From Antilocapra americana (lineage: Eukaryota > Chordata > Mammalia > Artiodactyla > Antilocapridae), in assembly GCA_007570785.1 (NCBI GenBank), contig ML660774.1, positions 13,792,719 to 13,856,718 on the forward strand: 64,000 nucleotides of DNA, given 5' to 3'. Position numbers and translations under genes: made by a program. The notes beneath the pieces were generated by a model. It saw only the letters and a program-made list of their open reading frames with translations. It made no database searches and had not been told where the DNA came from. Every line of letters starts with the position of its first letter. Positions within the stretch are counted from its first letter, which is position 1. Shown one piece after another: positions 11,146 through 21,899 of the stretch.

Positions 11146-11689
11146 CACCACGAATTTATAAGCCCTGTGTATTGTAGACCCTGCCTGACTCCATTTCATT
11201 GTGTATCAGTCTGCCTTGTGTCCTCCATGTCCTGTTAAGTAAACTTCTTTCCTTCCTTTCTTTTTAAAAAAATCTTTTTGCCTGACCATGGTATTTGCTC
11301 ATATTTTGCCCTTTAAAAACCATCATCTATTTTTTGGAATTTTCAACTTATCCTTCATATTTCAGTTCAGGTATCATCTATTCAGGAAAACTCTGCTCTC
11401 AGTTGCCCGTTCCAACTTTAATTTTCCTCAGTACATTTACCTTAATATGTAATTATCCACTGACAAAGGTTCCATGGCTGACAGTTTATCACTTTTTTCT
11501 TACCATTGTATTACTGGAGTCTCCTGTGGGTCTCCATAAAATGTATGCTGAACACCTATTTGCTAAATGAATAAAAATTGTGTTCACATCCACACCCACA
11601 CCAGGTAACCCAGGCTTGGAATTCCTGGGTCAGGTCAGGGATGTGAACCCTAACGTGACAATCAGAACGGTGCAGAGTGCCCTTGGCTG

Positions 11690-11852
11690 TGTGTTAGGAG
11701 GTTCAGTTCTTACTTATCCCTGTAACATTGACCTTTTGATTTGAATAAGAAAAAAATCATCCAGCTCGCAATTTTTCTCACTTGTAGAATGAGAACACTG
11801 AACAAAATGATTTTGGAAATCCCGTAAGATTCTATGATTTTATAACGATTTT
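11690..11852 (+). mobile_element. MIR-type SINE (MIR/MIR3)
   Basis: TCTCACTTGTAGAATGAGAA followed by GTAAGATTCTATGATTTT, with weak head similarity upstream, follows MIR order. Divergence is high. Confidence 0.5.
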
Positions 11853-12589
11853 CAACTTATTTTTATTACATCTTATTTTAATAATGTATTTTATCTTATT
11901 ATACTGTTTCTGATAGTAATTCCATTTTACATGAACTTTCTTCTTTCTTTAGCACCCACAACGTAAATCTTAGACATTGACCTTAAAATTTCAAGAATTT
12001 CTTAAAGTTGAAAGAAATGACTATTATATGGTATGCAACTTACACTTTTTTCTCGAGACCTACTGTTTAAAATTCTCCCTACTAGTTACATTTCCTGCTC
12101 CAGTGGCTAAAACTTCCTACTGACCAATCACGTAATTATGTGAAAAGTAGGATTCTCAGAAAGTATAGAATTTTACTTTTTTAAATGCCATGAATATGAA
12201 TTCTCCCATTACAACTTTTGTGGAAATGAAAGGCAAAATCTATTTAATAAAATTCTAGATAGTAGACTTTTACAGCTGTTTGTCTCTTGCATTAGGGTTG
12301 CATATAAGCCTTTTTTGAACTTGTGCTTATAAATGCAGCAGAAGATAATCTGTTTGCATAGCTCTTTAGTTTGCATTTGAAGATTTTAAATATTATTTCT
12401 AATAATTTTTGAAATATTTTATTATTTGAAGATTCTCTGAAGACATAGCATAGCATTTTGGTCTGTTTTTTCAGTATGCAATATTTAAAGTGAAGAAGTC
12501 CAATTTTGAAACCTAGTTTTCTTTTTGTTCTTCTTACACCCTCATCTTAAAATTGTTAGAATGGATTCAATTCTCCATTATTCTGCTCT
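11853..12589. other. Unique-looking intergenic DNA
   Basis: AT-rich, with no repeat or frame recognised. Confidence 0.45.
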
Positions 12590-12745
12590 AGGACCTCAGG
12601 CGATATATTTGTATTCTCTGATAATATTTCTTCATTGATAAGATGGAAATAAATAGTAAGACTAACTTCATAGAAATGATGAGAAGATTAGGTTAACATT
12701 CTTGATAAATTACCTAAAATACAGGTATTATATATCTATATATAG
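12590..12745 (+). mobile_element. MIR SINE fragment
   Basis: TTCATTGATAAGATGGAAAT and ACTTCATAGAAATGATGAGA match the central MIR text (the CATCTGTAAAATGGGG and CTCATAGGGTTGTTGTGAG region) with high divergence. Confidence 0.5.
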
Positions 12746-15204
12746 ATGTCCTCAATGCAATAATTATTATTACAGAATTGATGCCTTACTACCAAATGTA
12801 AATGCACAGAAGAAACACATCAATAAATTTGACAGTTTTTAGAGTCTTACAAGACTAAGGTAAAAATAAATTTAAGACATTTTCTAATCAAATCCCTTCC
12901 TTTTATAGATGAAACTATGTTCTAAAAAGATTAAATGGCTTATAAAAGATAATTCCTGACAAGACAGTATGATTTAGTTCTCCTTAATTTACTAGGAATT
13001 TACTAGTAGATGTGTCATACTCTACTTCTAAGTGGCCTAGAGATAGTTCCCAGCAAAGGAGAACTTTTTCTCTTGTTTGGGAGAAATAAAATTGGGTTGC
13101 TTTGACATTGATTCTGATAATCTTCTCCATTAGCCCTAATTACCTGGGTACAGAATATTAATGGGCAACATTAGAAATAGTGTCTTCTGGAATTCAATAA
13201 AGTATGATGTATCATGGTTTTTACTAGCTATTGCATCATATATATTTCTTAAAATTGTTTTCTTATTATCACTGAAGCATGAATAATTCAAATTCAGATA
13301 ATGTCTTTAATGTCTCATATGAATATTTCCCTTTTGAATTTTAATATTGCTCTATCTAATACTTATCCTTTAAAATACAATAGTTGGCAAGAAGACTTTC
13401 CTGATCCTTCTGATCAATACTCAGTTCTCTGGTGTTTAAAATTCTTTAAGCATATGTAGTCTTATCTTTACTTTCAGGCAGATAATTATATTCAAGTCAT
13501 ATCAATACTCTCTTACTGGTCATCTGCTATACTTAAGACTCACCTGTTTGTGAAGATGTGTTTCATTAATTCAGATCTTTACAAAATGTGAGCAGTGTAG
13601 GTCTCATAAACTTGTTTGGTTCCTTTGCATTACTGCTGCAATGCAAAGCAGATGAATCTTTGGATATAAAAATTCCAAGAAATCATGCCATTCCTTTTGC
13701 TTTGGCAGTGCTCACTGGTCTATGGCTGATTACTTGGCAGTGATTGATTAAGAGAGTGAATGGGATGGAGGAAGAAGCCACTTCTCTTTAGTACTAACTG
13801 GGGCTTTATCTTATTCGTCAAGAAAGTGATCAGGGCTCCTGCTGGGTTAGCATCCTTCAGCTTGGGATAGGAAGAAGACTGATATTGAGAGTATTCATGA
13901 CACTGACTGTAGATTGAAAAAAGGATTTTCAAAAATAATGTTTGAGTTTGCTATGCAATTAGTTTGAAGAGAAGGCAGGTGTGTGGGGCAACTGTCAATG
14001 ACAAGATGGTAGACAATGACAATAAGAAACAGTGAGAAAATGTGGAAAATGATTAATTTGAAAACTAGGCTCATGAACTTCCTTCATGAAGTTGTGAAGC
14101 AACATTGTTAAAAGTAGAGGAAAAATAGGATGCACTCTATTCTAGAAAGTATACTGTGAATTATTAAGCGGATGATGATATTGTAACGTGAAACTAAAAA
14201 TAGATAAACACGTCTCTAACTTGACTGAAGGGGGCTCTCCAGTGGAGGCTAAAAATATGTAAGGATATGAATCCTCCATGACACAGATTTAATAGTGATA
14301 TGATTGCAAGAGTCATTGTAAAATAGTAGGAACTGTTCTATGTTTGTATGTTAAGGTATATTCTAATTTGTATTAGAATCATATACTAAACTTGCTTAAA
14401 TGCATCAGTATTTCCCAATTCCATATTTTATGCCTTATAATAAATTAGGACTCTCAAGTAGTTAGCAGTGGTTAACAATGTGCCCCTTTTCCATACTATC
14501 AGTTTTGGAAGAGGTAGTAAAAGTGACAGCTCACTCCGCACTGCAGAATGGATTAAGAAGAGGCTGAATTGGCAAAGTAAGCATTGTTAGTAGCAACCTA
14601 ATCATTTCACTGGGTACATTTGTACCAAAAATTAAGACTTTTGTTAAATTTCCTAATAAGTTTTAGGACTATGGCTATAACCTTTATGGTCTATAGGTAA
14701 CTGCTAATACTGAAGCTACACATGATCAATAGAAAATATATTCTAAGTATCCCTTCCTCCTCATCTGTCCAGCCACTGATTCCTTCCACACATGCATCCT
14801 TTTCAACCCTTGCCAAGTACATGAATGCAAGTAAATAGGATAGAATAGATGAAGTAATAGATGCGTAAGTGAATGAGTGCTGTTGTCTAAATCAAGATTC
14901 TTTAGGTTTGTAAATAATGGATACCAAAATGAGATGGCTTAACCAAAAGATAATTCTAATAACACAATAATTCTTTCAGTTACTAGAATTAACTCAAAAT
15001 ATCAGAGGATTTTTTTTAAAAGTAAAGCTTTAAGAAGGATGGAAATTGGAGTATTGCTAGGTGAATGAATCTTGAAGACAGAGCGTTCATTGTAACATGG
15101 GGGATGGTATAAGAAAAGTGTTTACTACACTGTATCATGCAGAAAAATAATAGAAATGTACCATAAAAAGAAATATACATTCCATGGCTGTAAATACACG
15201 GGAA
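12746..15204. other. Unique-looking intergenic DNA
   Basis: About 2.5 kb, AT-rich. The 70-codon frame at 13720-13932 (-) has no recognisable domain. No promoter, exon or repeat could be supported. Confidence 0.5.
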
Positions 15205-16075
15205 CTCTAACTCTCAATTTATATCTCTATTTTTAACCTCTCTCCTGAGCTCCATACTTAATAAATCCAACAGCCTACTTGACATCTATAATTGGATGTC
15301 TCACAGATATCTCAGTATTAATATTTCTCAACAGAGCTTTTACACATGCCCCCCACAAATTGGTTGTCTTAACTAATGTTTATGCTCACAGTAAGTGGCA
15401 CCTCTGTTTACCCAACTATTCATGCGTAAAACTTGGAGCTATAATAGACATTTTTCTCTTACAACCCCATATCAAATATTTTTAACCTCTGCTTTCGAAA
15501 TATCACTGAAATATGAAACTTCCCCCACACTTTCATCATTATCATGCTCGTGTAATCTAAGTCACCATCAATTCTCAGGTAAATTACTGCAGTCTCTTGA
15601 CTCACTGAATTTGGTTTCCCTTGTGACTCAGCTGTAAAGAATCTGTGTGCAATGCAGGAGATGCAGGTTTGATCCCTGAGTTGTGATGATCCCCTGGAGG
15701 AGGAAATGGCAACTGACTCCAGTGTTTCTGCAGGGAAATTCCAATGGACAGAGGAGCATGGTGGATTATAGTTCATGGAGTCAGAAAGAATCAGACACGA
15801 CTGAGAAGCTGAACACACGCACAAAGACCCCATACGCTACCACCTCTTGGCAGTCAATCCTCATCAGGATTATTTTTTCTAAAATGAAATTGGTTTTTCT
15901 ATTTTTTTCTTAAATTCCACCAGGGTCATCCTCTCATACCAGGAAAGTAACCCAAAACCTTACCTTGCCTAACATGTCCCTTCTTGGTCTGCTTTCTTCA
16001 TGGCCACCTTTCTGACTCTTCAGATACCAGTATCACTTCACTGATTCAGATTCATCAATGTGATGCTCTGGAACC
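15205..16075 (+). mobile_element. L2 LINE, split by Bov-tA
   Basis: CTCTCCTGAGCTCCATACTT, CCAACAGCCTACTTGACATC, ATTGGATGTCTCACAGATAT and AGTAAGTGGCACCTCTG follow the L2 text closely for an old element. After the SINE the match (15829-16075) is weaker. Frames are broken. Confidence 0.65.
15611..15828 (+). mobile_element. Bov-tA SINE
   Basis: Full layout: TTTGGTTTCCCTTGTGACTC head, AGGTTTGATCCCTGAG B-box region, GGAAATGGCAACTGACTCCA body and AATCAGACACGACTGAGAAG end with an ACACACGCACA tail. It is inserted in the L2. Confidence 0.93.
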
Positions 16076-16261
16076 AATCTTGAAAAACTGTTTTGTGTTC
16101 TTTTATGTGATAGTCAAGTTTAGCCACAAGTGGAGACACAGGACACTCAGGAAAGCAAAGTTTGTTTTACTCTCAGGTCCTAGAGATGAGATTACCATAT
16201 GCCATACCAGGTCACAGGGAAGTGCCAGGTTTTAGTCTGGTGGTAGAAGGCAAGAATACTG

Positions 16262-16583
16262 TTCATACTGTTCATGGGGTACCCATGGCAAGAATATTGA
16301 AGCAGTTTGCCATTCCGTTCTCCTGTGGACCACGTTTTGTCAGAACTCTCGGCCATGACCCATCCGTCTTGGGTGGCCCTACACAGCATGGCTCATAGTT
16401 TCACTGAGTTAGACAAAGCTGTGATCCATGTGATCAGATTGGTTAGTTTTCTGTGATTGTGGTTTTCAGTCTCTCTGCCCTCAGAGGGATGAGAATAAGA
16501 TTATGGAAGCTTCCTGATCAGAGAGACTGGCTGAGGGGGAAACTGGGTCTTGCTCTGATAGATGGGGCCATGTTCAGTAAATC
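16262..16583 (-). mobile_element. BovB 5' region, inverted part of a rearranged BovB
   Basis: Plus-strand text TTCATACTGTTCATGGGG, GTTTGCCATTCCGTTCTCCT and TTGTCAGAACTCTCGGCCAT is antisense of the BovB 5' end. The same text occurs at 24290-24410 in the long minus-strand copy. It continues about 190 bp beyond where that copy stops, up to CAGTAAATC at 16583, so it keeps more of the 5' UTR. It abuts sense-strand BovB at 16584. Confidence 0.8.
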
Positions 16584-17374
16584 AACATCAATAACCTCAG
16601 ATATGCAGGTGACACCACCCTTATGGCAGAAAGCAAAGAACTAAAGAGCCTCTTAATAAAAGTGAAAGAGGAGAGTAAAAATGTTGGCTTAAAGCTCAAC
16701 ATTCGGAAACCAAGATCATGGCATCTGGTCTAATCACTTCATGGCAAATAGATGGGGAAACAGTGGAAACAGTGACAGACTTTGTTTTTTGGGCTACAAA
16801 ATTACTGCAGATGGTGACTGCAGCCATGAAATTAAAAGACGCTTGCCTCTTGGAAAAAAAGGTATGACCGACCTAGAGAGCATATTAAAAAGCAGAGACA
16901 TTACTTTGCCAACAAAGGTCCGTATAATCAAAGCTTTGATTCTTTCAGTAGTCACATATGGATGTGAGAGTTGTTCTACAAAGAAAGTGGAGCACCGAAG
17001 AATTGATGCTTTTGAACTGTGGTGTTGGAGAAGACTCTTGAGAGTGACTTGGACAGCAAGGAGATCTAACGAGTCTATCCTAAAGGAAATCAGTCCTGAA
17101 TATTCATTGGAAGGACTGATGCTAAAGCTGAAACTCCAATACTTTTTCTACCTGATGCAAAGAACTGACTCACTGGAAAAGACCCTTGTGCTGGGAAAGA
17201 TTGAAGGTGTGAGAAGAAGGGGACGACAGAGGATGAAATGGTTGGATGGCATTACCGACTCAATGGACATGAGTTTGAGTAAACTCTGAGAGTTGGTGAT
17301 GGACAGGGAGGCCTGGCATGCTGCAGTCCATGGGGTGTCAAAGAGTTGGACACGACTGAGCAACTGAACTGAAA
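16584..17374 (+). mobile_element. BovB 3' region, direct part of a rearranged BovB
   Basis: Begins AACATCAATAACCTCAGATA, within the reverse transcriptase palm, and runs to the 3' end CACGACTGAGCAACTGAACT. Everything between the 5' region and the palm is missing. It contains the open frame at 16741-17289. Confidence 0.93.
16741..17289 (+). pseudogene. BovB reverse transcriptase C-terminal fragment
   Basis: A 182-codon open frame corresponding to the part of the BovB protein after the catalytic palm. It includes ITADGDCSHEIKRR, SRDITLPTKVR, RRIDAFELWCWRRLLRV and LKEISPEYSLEGLMLKLKLQ. The start codon is internal chance, not a real start. No endonuclease and no YxDD motif lie in this frame, so it cannot encode an active enzyme. 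It is the longest open frame in the window, and is transposon-derived. Confidence 0.88.
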
Positions 17375-17384
17375 TGAGAAGACA

Positions 17385-17708
17385 ATAATAAGGGGGAGGC
17401 TTAGTACCTTTATTCGGATTTTTACAGGAAGGCATGACAGAGCAGGCCAAGCAGATTGTGATTGGCCAGTCTGAGTGATTTCAGAGGACTTTAAGTTATG
17501 GGAGTGGTCCCCAGATACCTGATAACTGGCCCTGAGGATGATTGAGACAGAGGAATATTGCCTTCCAAGGATGCAGGGGCCAGGTAGAAGAGGTTAAGAC
17601 TAGGAATTGGTTAGTTTGCATATCAAAGACACATTTCCTGCTGAGTCTTTGCTTTCTCCAGGAATTGGCTAGCCACAGGAGGGACCATCTCTTCCCCAGC
17701 CAAAAAGA
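17385..17708 (-). mobile_element. Probable retroviral LTR fragment
   Basis: A less AT-rich block directly after BovB. On the minus strand it reads like the downstream part of an LTR: CCAAT-type motifs (CTGGCCAATCACAATC) and then an AATAAA signal (complement at 17409-17414) followed by AAGCCTCCCCC. No TG...CA pair or duplication could be set, so the assignment is an inference from layout. The family is not named. Confidence 0.4.
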
Positions 17709-17806
17709 ATTTTTTTTTTTTAAGATTTAAAACATTATAATACACAAAAAATTAAAAATACAGAAGTACAGGTTCTTGTACATTCAAATAAGGAAACAGA
17801 GAGCAG

Positions 17807-17866
17807 AGTGACACATCCTTTTTTTTTTTTTTTTTTTTTTTACTACTTTGGCCAGGATGTGTCACT
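17807..17866. repeat. Perfect 13-bp inverted repeat around an oligo-T run
   Basis: AGTGACACATCCT at 17807-17819 is the exact reverse complement of AGGATGTGTCACT at 17854-17866. The loop holds about 22 T bases and CTACTTTGGCC. Confidence 0.85.
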
Positions 17867-17884
17867 TACCACATCATTTTTGCT

Positions 17885-18045
17885 TCAATGCAGGAGACCT
17901 GGGTTCCATCCCTGTTTGGGGAAGATCCCATGGAGAAGGAAATAGCAACCCATTCCAGTATTCTTTCCTGGAAAAGCCTGTGGCAGGTGGAGCCTCACAG
18001 GCTGCAGTCCAAAGAACTGAGAGACTTTACTTTTCATTTTCACTT
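17885..18045 (+). mobile_element. Bov-tA SINE, partial
   Basis: CAATGCAGGAGACCTGGGTT, GGGAAGATCCCATGGAGAAG and AACCCATTCCAGTATTCTTT match the centre of Bov-tA. The first ~35 bp and the last ~40 bp are lost. Confidence 0.85.
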
Positions 18046-18264
18046 TCTTATTTTCAAATGTGTAGCCAGGGTACACAGATATAAAGGAAGTTGGGAAATG
18101 TAGTCCATGGATAGGCAGCCAATTTCCAGAAGCAACTCTACATTCTGGTAGGGGACACGAATGAATCTTGGGTGGAGCCTCCTATATCTAATTAGCCTAC
18201 CTGTTATTTCTTTAAAACACTAAGAATGTTCTCTTACTGGACATTTTATTAGACATTTATTTTG

Positions 18265-18430
18265 TTGAGAACACTTTTCTCAGACCTCTTTATGGCCCAT
18301 TTCTTCACTTTATTCTGTTTTTGTTTAAACATCATCTATTCACAATGGTTTTTCTGACCATGCACGATATCTTGAGGGCACCTAACTGATATTGTAGCAC
18401 AGATTTCCTGTTTATTTACTCTGTACCCAG
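18265..18430 (+). mobile_element. L2 LINE 3' fragment (weak)
   Basis: AACATCATCTATTCACAATG and TTTTCTGACCATGCACG resemble the L2 3' region (TCAAATGTCACCT...TTCCCTGACCA). The match is short and diverged. Confidence 0.35.
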
Positions 18431-18572
18431 GAGAAAGTCAACAATACAATTACAAAGATGGCCTGTTTGATTTCTTGCCATGTCCTTAGTGCCAAATCCA
18501 GTGACTAGCAAATTCTGGGAGCTAAAAATATTTAAATTTAGGGCTTTGAAAATTAAGAAAACAATGATAATT

Positions 18573-18797
18573 TTGGGCTTTCCTGGTGGCTTAGTGGTAA
18601 AGAATCCATCTGCCCGTGTGGGAGACATGGGTTTGATTCCTGAGTCAGGAAGCTACCCTGGAAAAGGAAATGGCAACCCACTCCAAAATTCTTGCCTGAA
18701 TAACCTCATGGAAGAGCAACCTGGTGGACTACAGTTCATGTGGTGGCAAAGAGTCGATGTGACTTAGTGACAACACAGCAACAACAAACAACAACAG
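18573..18797 (+). mobile_element. Bov-tA SINE
   Basis: Complete: TGGGCTTTCCTGGTGGCTTA, AGGTTTGATTCCTGAG-type B box, GGAAATGGCAACCCACTCCA, AGAGTCGATGTGACTTAGTG and an (AAC)n tail. Confidence 0.93.
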
Positions 18798-19154
18798 AGA
18801 TCATTTTACATAGGTAAGAAAGTATAAATTCTTTGAACAAACATTCAGGGACTGATACAGTCTCAGAAATAGTAAATATATGTACTCTAATTTCAAGCTA
18901 TACAAGTGGGTTCATACGAGATGTCATTCTGGCCTGTGTATGTTATTTTCCTTAAAAGTAGCAGTCATAAAATATTTTTGAGCAAGAAATGTCATGATTT
19001 AATCTGTTATTCAAGAAAGATAATTGTGAGTGTGGTTTGAATGCAGAGAGAGAGAAAGGGAGAATCTAGAAGAAAGGATGCAGGAAATTGTACTGGAAAG
19101 GAAAATATATTGTAACACCTCAGTTTTCCAGGCAGGATAGTGAGGATTTAATAA
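18798..19154. other. Unique-looking spacer
   Basis: AT-rich DNA between a SINE and a MIR. Nothing was recognised. Confidence 0.4.
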
Positions 19155-19440
19155 TGTTTCTACCTTAATATGGACTCCCAGCAATCTTGAGACATAGGCA
19201 TTATTTCCATTTCTTTTAAACATAAGGTAACAGGGACTTCCCTGATAGTCCAGTGGTTAAGACTGCACACTTTCAATGCAGGGAGTTTGATCCCTGGTCA
19301 GAAAATTAGGATCCCACATGCTGTGTGGTACAGTCAAAATAATAAATAAAGATAAGGATAACAAATTTCATAAAAGAAGTAATTTATTCAAGATTATAGA
19401 GTTAATAATTGGCTTAGATCTGTGTACTTATAAACTGAAT
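19155..19440 (-). mobile_element. MIR SINE, split by a CHR-type SINE
   Basis: TGAGACATAGGCATTATTTC and CATTTCTTTTAAACATAAGG (left), and AAGTAATTTATTCAAGATTA and TAGAGTTAATAATTGGC (right), follow antisense MIR order on both sides of the insertion at 19233-19350. Confidence 0.55.
19233..19350 (+). mobile_element. CHR-type cetartiodactyl tRNA SINE
   Basis: GGGACTTCCCTGATAGTCCA, GTGGTTAAGACTGCACACTT, TTTGATCCCTGGTCAG and ATCCCACATGCTGTGTGG, with an AATAAATAAA tail. The tRNA-like head and tail identify the CHR family (CHR-2-like). Confidence 0.88.
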
Positions 19441-20035
19441 TTGTGTTTTTAGGGTATCATAGCAAGCAGCACAGTAGGTTCTGTCAAGGTTAAAAGGGGC
19501 TATTTGTCAGTGTCACTTGATGGTGGGCTGGAAGGTGAATTACAGGTGAAGCAGTAGAAAAGAAGGGGTGAAGTGTTAATGGTACTTGATGGTATTAATC
19601 AAGATAGAGGGCTTATGGGGAAAAATAGATTCACCAAGGGAGACAGGAATGATGTCAGCTGCCTTGGTTTGTGTCTCAACTTCTAGGCAACTTATTTTGT
19701 ATTAATGTGTAGCATATTATTTGAAATTTGATTCCAATTACTAATTTATAGTTGAAGATTAGTTAGCAGCTTTATTCTATATTCTTAATTTTACAAATTA
19801 TTATTTTTAAGATTTTGTAATTAATAGTTTTACCAAAAACATTTTCTGTCCTTGGATACCCCCAAAAAAATCTTCCATTGGACTGGAAATCAGTGGCTTT
19901 TGGCCTCAGTTCTGTAAATGCTTTCACACAGTAAGCTTTACCAAGAATCACAGAGATTCTGTTGTGAGGCCAAGCACAGGTTGGCTGAAGAACAGCAAAC
20001 TAAGTAATGATAAATGGTGGGATATCAAATTAGAG
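19441..20035. other. Unique-looking spacer
   Basis: AT-rich, with no recognised feature. Confidence 0.4.
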
Positions 20036-20140
20036 CAGGTGTCTAGCAGGAGGCCTGGAAGATTGGTATTGAGCCCAGACTTATTTAACACTCTCATTAA
20101 TGAACTGGAAAAGCAGGTAAAGCACTGTGTCAAGCCTGAA
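20036..20140 (+). mobile_element. Possible CR1/L3-type LINE remnant
   Basis: AGCAGGAGGCCTGG, then TTGAGCCCAGACTTATTTAA and CTCATTAATGAACTGGAA resemble the CR1/L3 reverse transcriptase segment (translated LSPDLFNTLINELE, compare the family pattern G-P-x-L-F-N-x-x-I-N-D-L). It is short and strongly diverged. Confidence 0.42.
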
Positions 20141-20819
20141 GAAATGCTGTGAAAAGCAGAGGGGAATGCAATCACCTGCAGGCACCTTGAATTCCAAAAT
20201 ATAGTTTCAAGTAAACCAGGAGTAAAAAGTTACATCATTTTGAGCTCTAGTTAATTAGATTTACATAACTGGAAAGTAAGTAACAAATATACATGTCATC
20301 ATTTGGATAAATATTTTCCAACTTGTTAATACATTAGTCATAAAGATATAATAGTATTTATGTGGAAACCTCGTTTAAAAGGAAGGGTCAGGTTATTCAG
20401 CAAATGGCATTTTTCAGCTGCCACAGGCCATGTCTAGCTACTTAAGCGCTGTAAAAGTAAACATCTCCCCACAGCCATAACCCATTCAAGGAGAAAGATT
20501 GAGGTGCTCTAAGAAGAGTCTATATTTGGACAAATCTCCTAGCAAATTTCTATGATTAAATATGGAAATACACAGATTCAGAAAGGAAGAACAAAATTTG
20601 GGGCCTTTTAACCTCATATTAATCTTAGAAAGGAGATGTTTCAGCATCATCAGCAGAGATACCTCAGACGTCTCAGAGGGCAGTTGGGGAGATGGGCTAA
20701 AAAGGAGAATTTATTTTTACCTGCTTCATTATTGGAGGTAAAAATATAAACATACTTTCCTGAAAATGTTGCTTTGAAAAAGAAAAACACAAGAGAGGGA
20801 ATGGCTCCTTTTTTCAGGT
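20141..20819. other. Unique-looking spacer
   Basis: No recognised gene or repeat. Confidence 0.4.
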
Positions 20820-20945
20820 GATCCAGTCCTGGGCCCTGGAAGACAATGAATTGCCCAGGCTCCTACGTGCTGGGACTGGCAGAGATGCAGCCAGAATCTA
20901 GGTCCCTTGACCACCTGGCTCTATGTTCTTTCCATTTTATCAGGA
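20820..20945 (-). mobile_element. MIR SINE fragment
   Basis: CAGAGATGCAGCCAGAATCT, GGTCCCTTGACCACCTGGCT and GTTCTTTCCATTTTATCA resemble the antisense MIR 5' part (AACCCAGGTCTG...GTGCTCTTTCCACTA). Confidence 0.5.
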
Positions 20946-21276
20946 AAAGTATGATCTGAAAACATTCTGTTTGCTTCCCTATGATTCCTGGCTTCTTCAC
21001 AATTAATTGAGGCCATGTGACAAAGGTGGGTTAATGAAATTGGAGCAGAAATTGTCTAGAATGAATCCATGAAAGGCTCATGAAATAATCTCCAGTTTCC
21101 CTCTTCCCCTTGCTGTGAGGAATAGCATCATTACAGATGGGGAATTATTTTACAGCTTGAATCGCTGAGAAACTATGTATAGGAAGGACCTTGTTCAATC
21201 TGTGATGAACAAAACATGGAAAATAAAGATTTGTTGTGCTTAGGAAATGATTTGTTAATTCAGTATTATTGAACCT
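20946..21276. other. Unique-looking spacer
   Basis: No recognised gene or repeat. Confidence 0.4.
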
Positions 21277-21543
21277 CAGTTCAGTTCAGTTGCTCAGTTG
21301 TGTCCGACTCTTTTGCAACCAGGACTGCAGCACGCCAGGCTTCCCTGTCCATCACCAACTCCCAGGGCTTACTCAGATTCATGTCTATTGAGTTGGTGAT
21401 GCCATCCAACCATCTCATCCTATATCGTCCTCTTTTCTTCCTGTCCTCAATCTTTCTTGCATCTGGGTCTTTTCCAATGAGTCAGTTCTTTGCATCACGT
21501 GGTAAAAGTATTGGAGTTTCAGCTTCAGCATCACTCCTTCCAA

Positions 21544-21768
21544 TTAATATTCAGGACGAATTTCCTTTAGGATGGGCTGGTTGGATCTCCTTGCAGTCCA
21601 AGGGACTCTCAAGAGTCTTCTCCAACACCACAGTTCAAAAGCATCAATTCTTTGGCACTGTATAGTCCAACTCTCACATCTATACATGACTACTGGAAAA
21701 CCATAGCTTTGACTAGATGGACCTTTGTTGGCAAAGTGCTGTCTCTTGCTTTTTAATATGCTGGTCAT
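21544..21768 (-). pseudogene. BovB protein C-terminal fragment
   Basis: A 74-codon frame on the minus strand that includes RIDAFELWCWRRLLRVPWTA, the conserved region after the BovB reverse transcriptase palm. It is one of the frames left by frameshifts in the 21277-24410 element. Confidence 0.8.
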
Positions 21769-21899
21769 ATTAAGTTGGTCATAGCTTTTCTTCTAAGAAG
21801 CAAACATGTTTTAATTTCATGGTTGCAGTCACTATCGGCAGTGATTTTGGAGCCCCCCAAAATAAAGTCTGTCACTGTTTCCATTGTTTCCCCATCATT

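Larger units (their letters stand above)
10310..11575 (+). mobile_element. L2 LINE split by a nested older retroelement
   Basis: L2 text occurs before and after an inserted block. Left part (10310-10535): AATGCAAATTTGATCATGTT and TAAAGATAAAAAGC. Right part (about 11146-11575): TATAAGCCCTGTG, TTCAGTTCAGGTATCATCTA and TTTGCTAAATGAATAAAAAT at the 3' end. The 62-bp to 90-bp segments keep L2 order, and no ORF is left. Confidence 0.6.
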
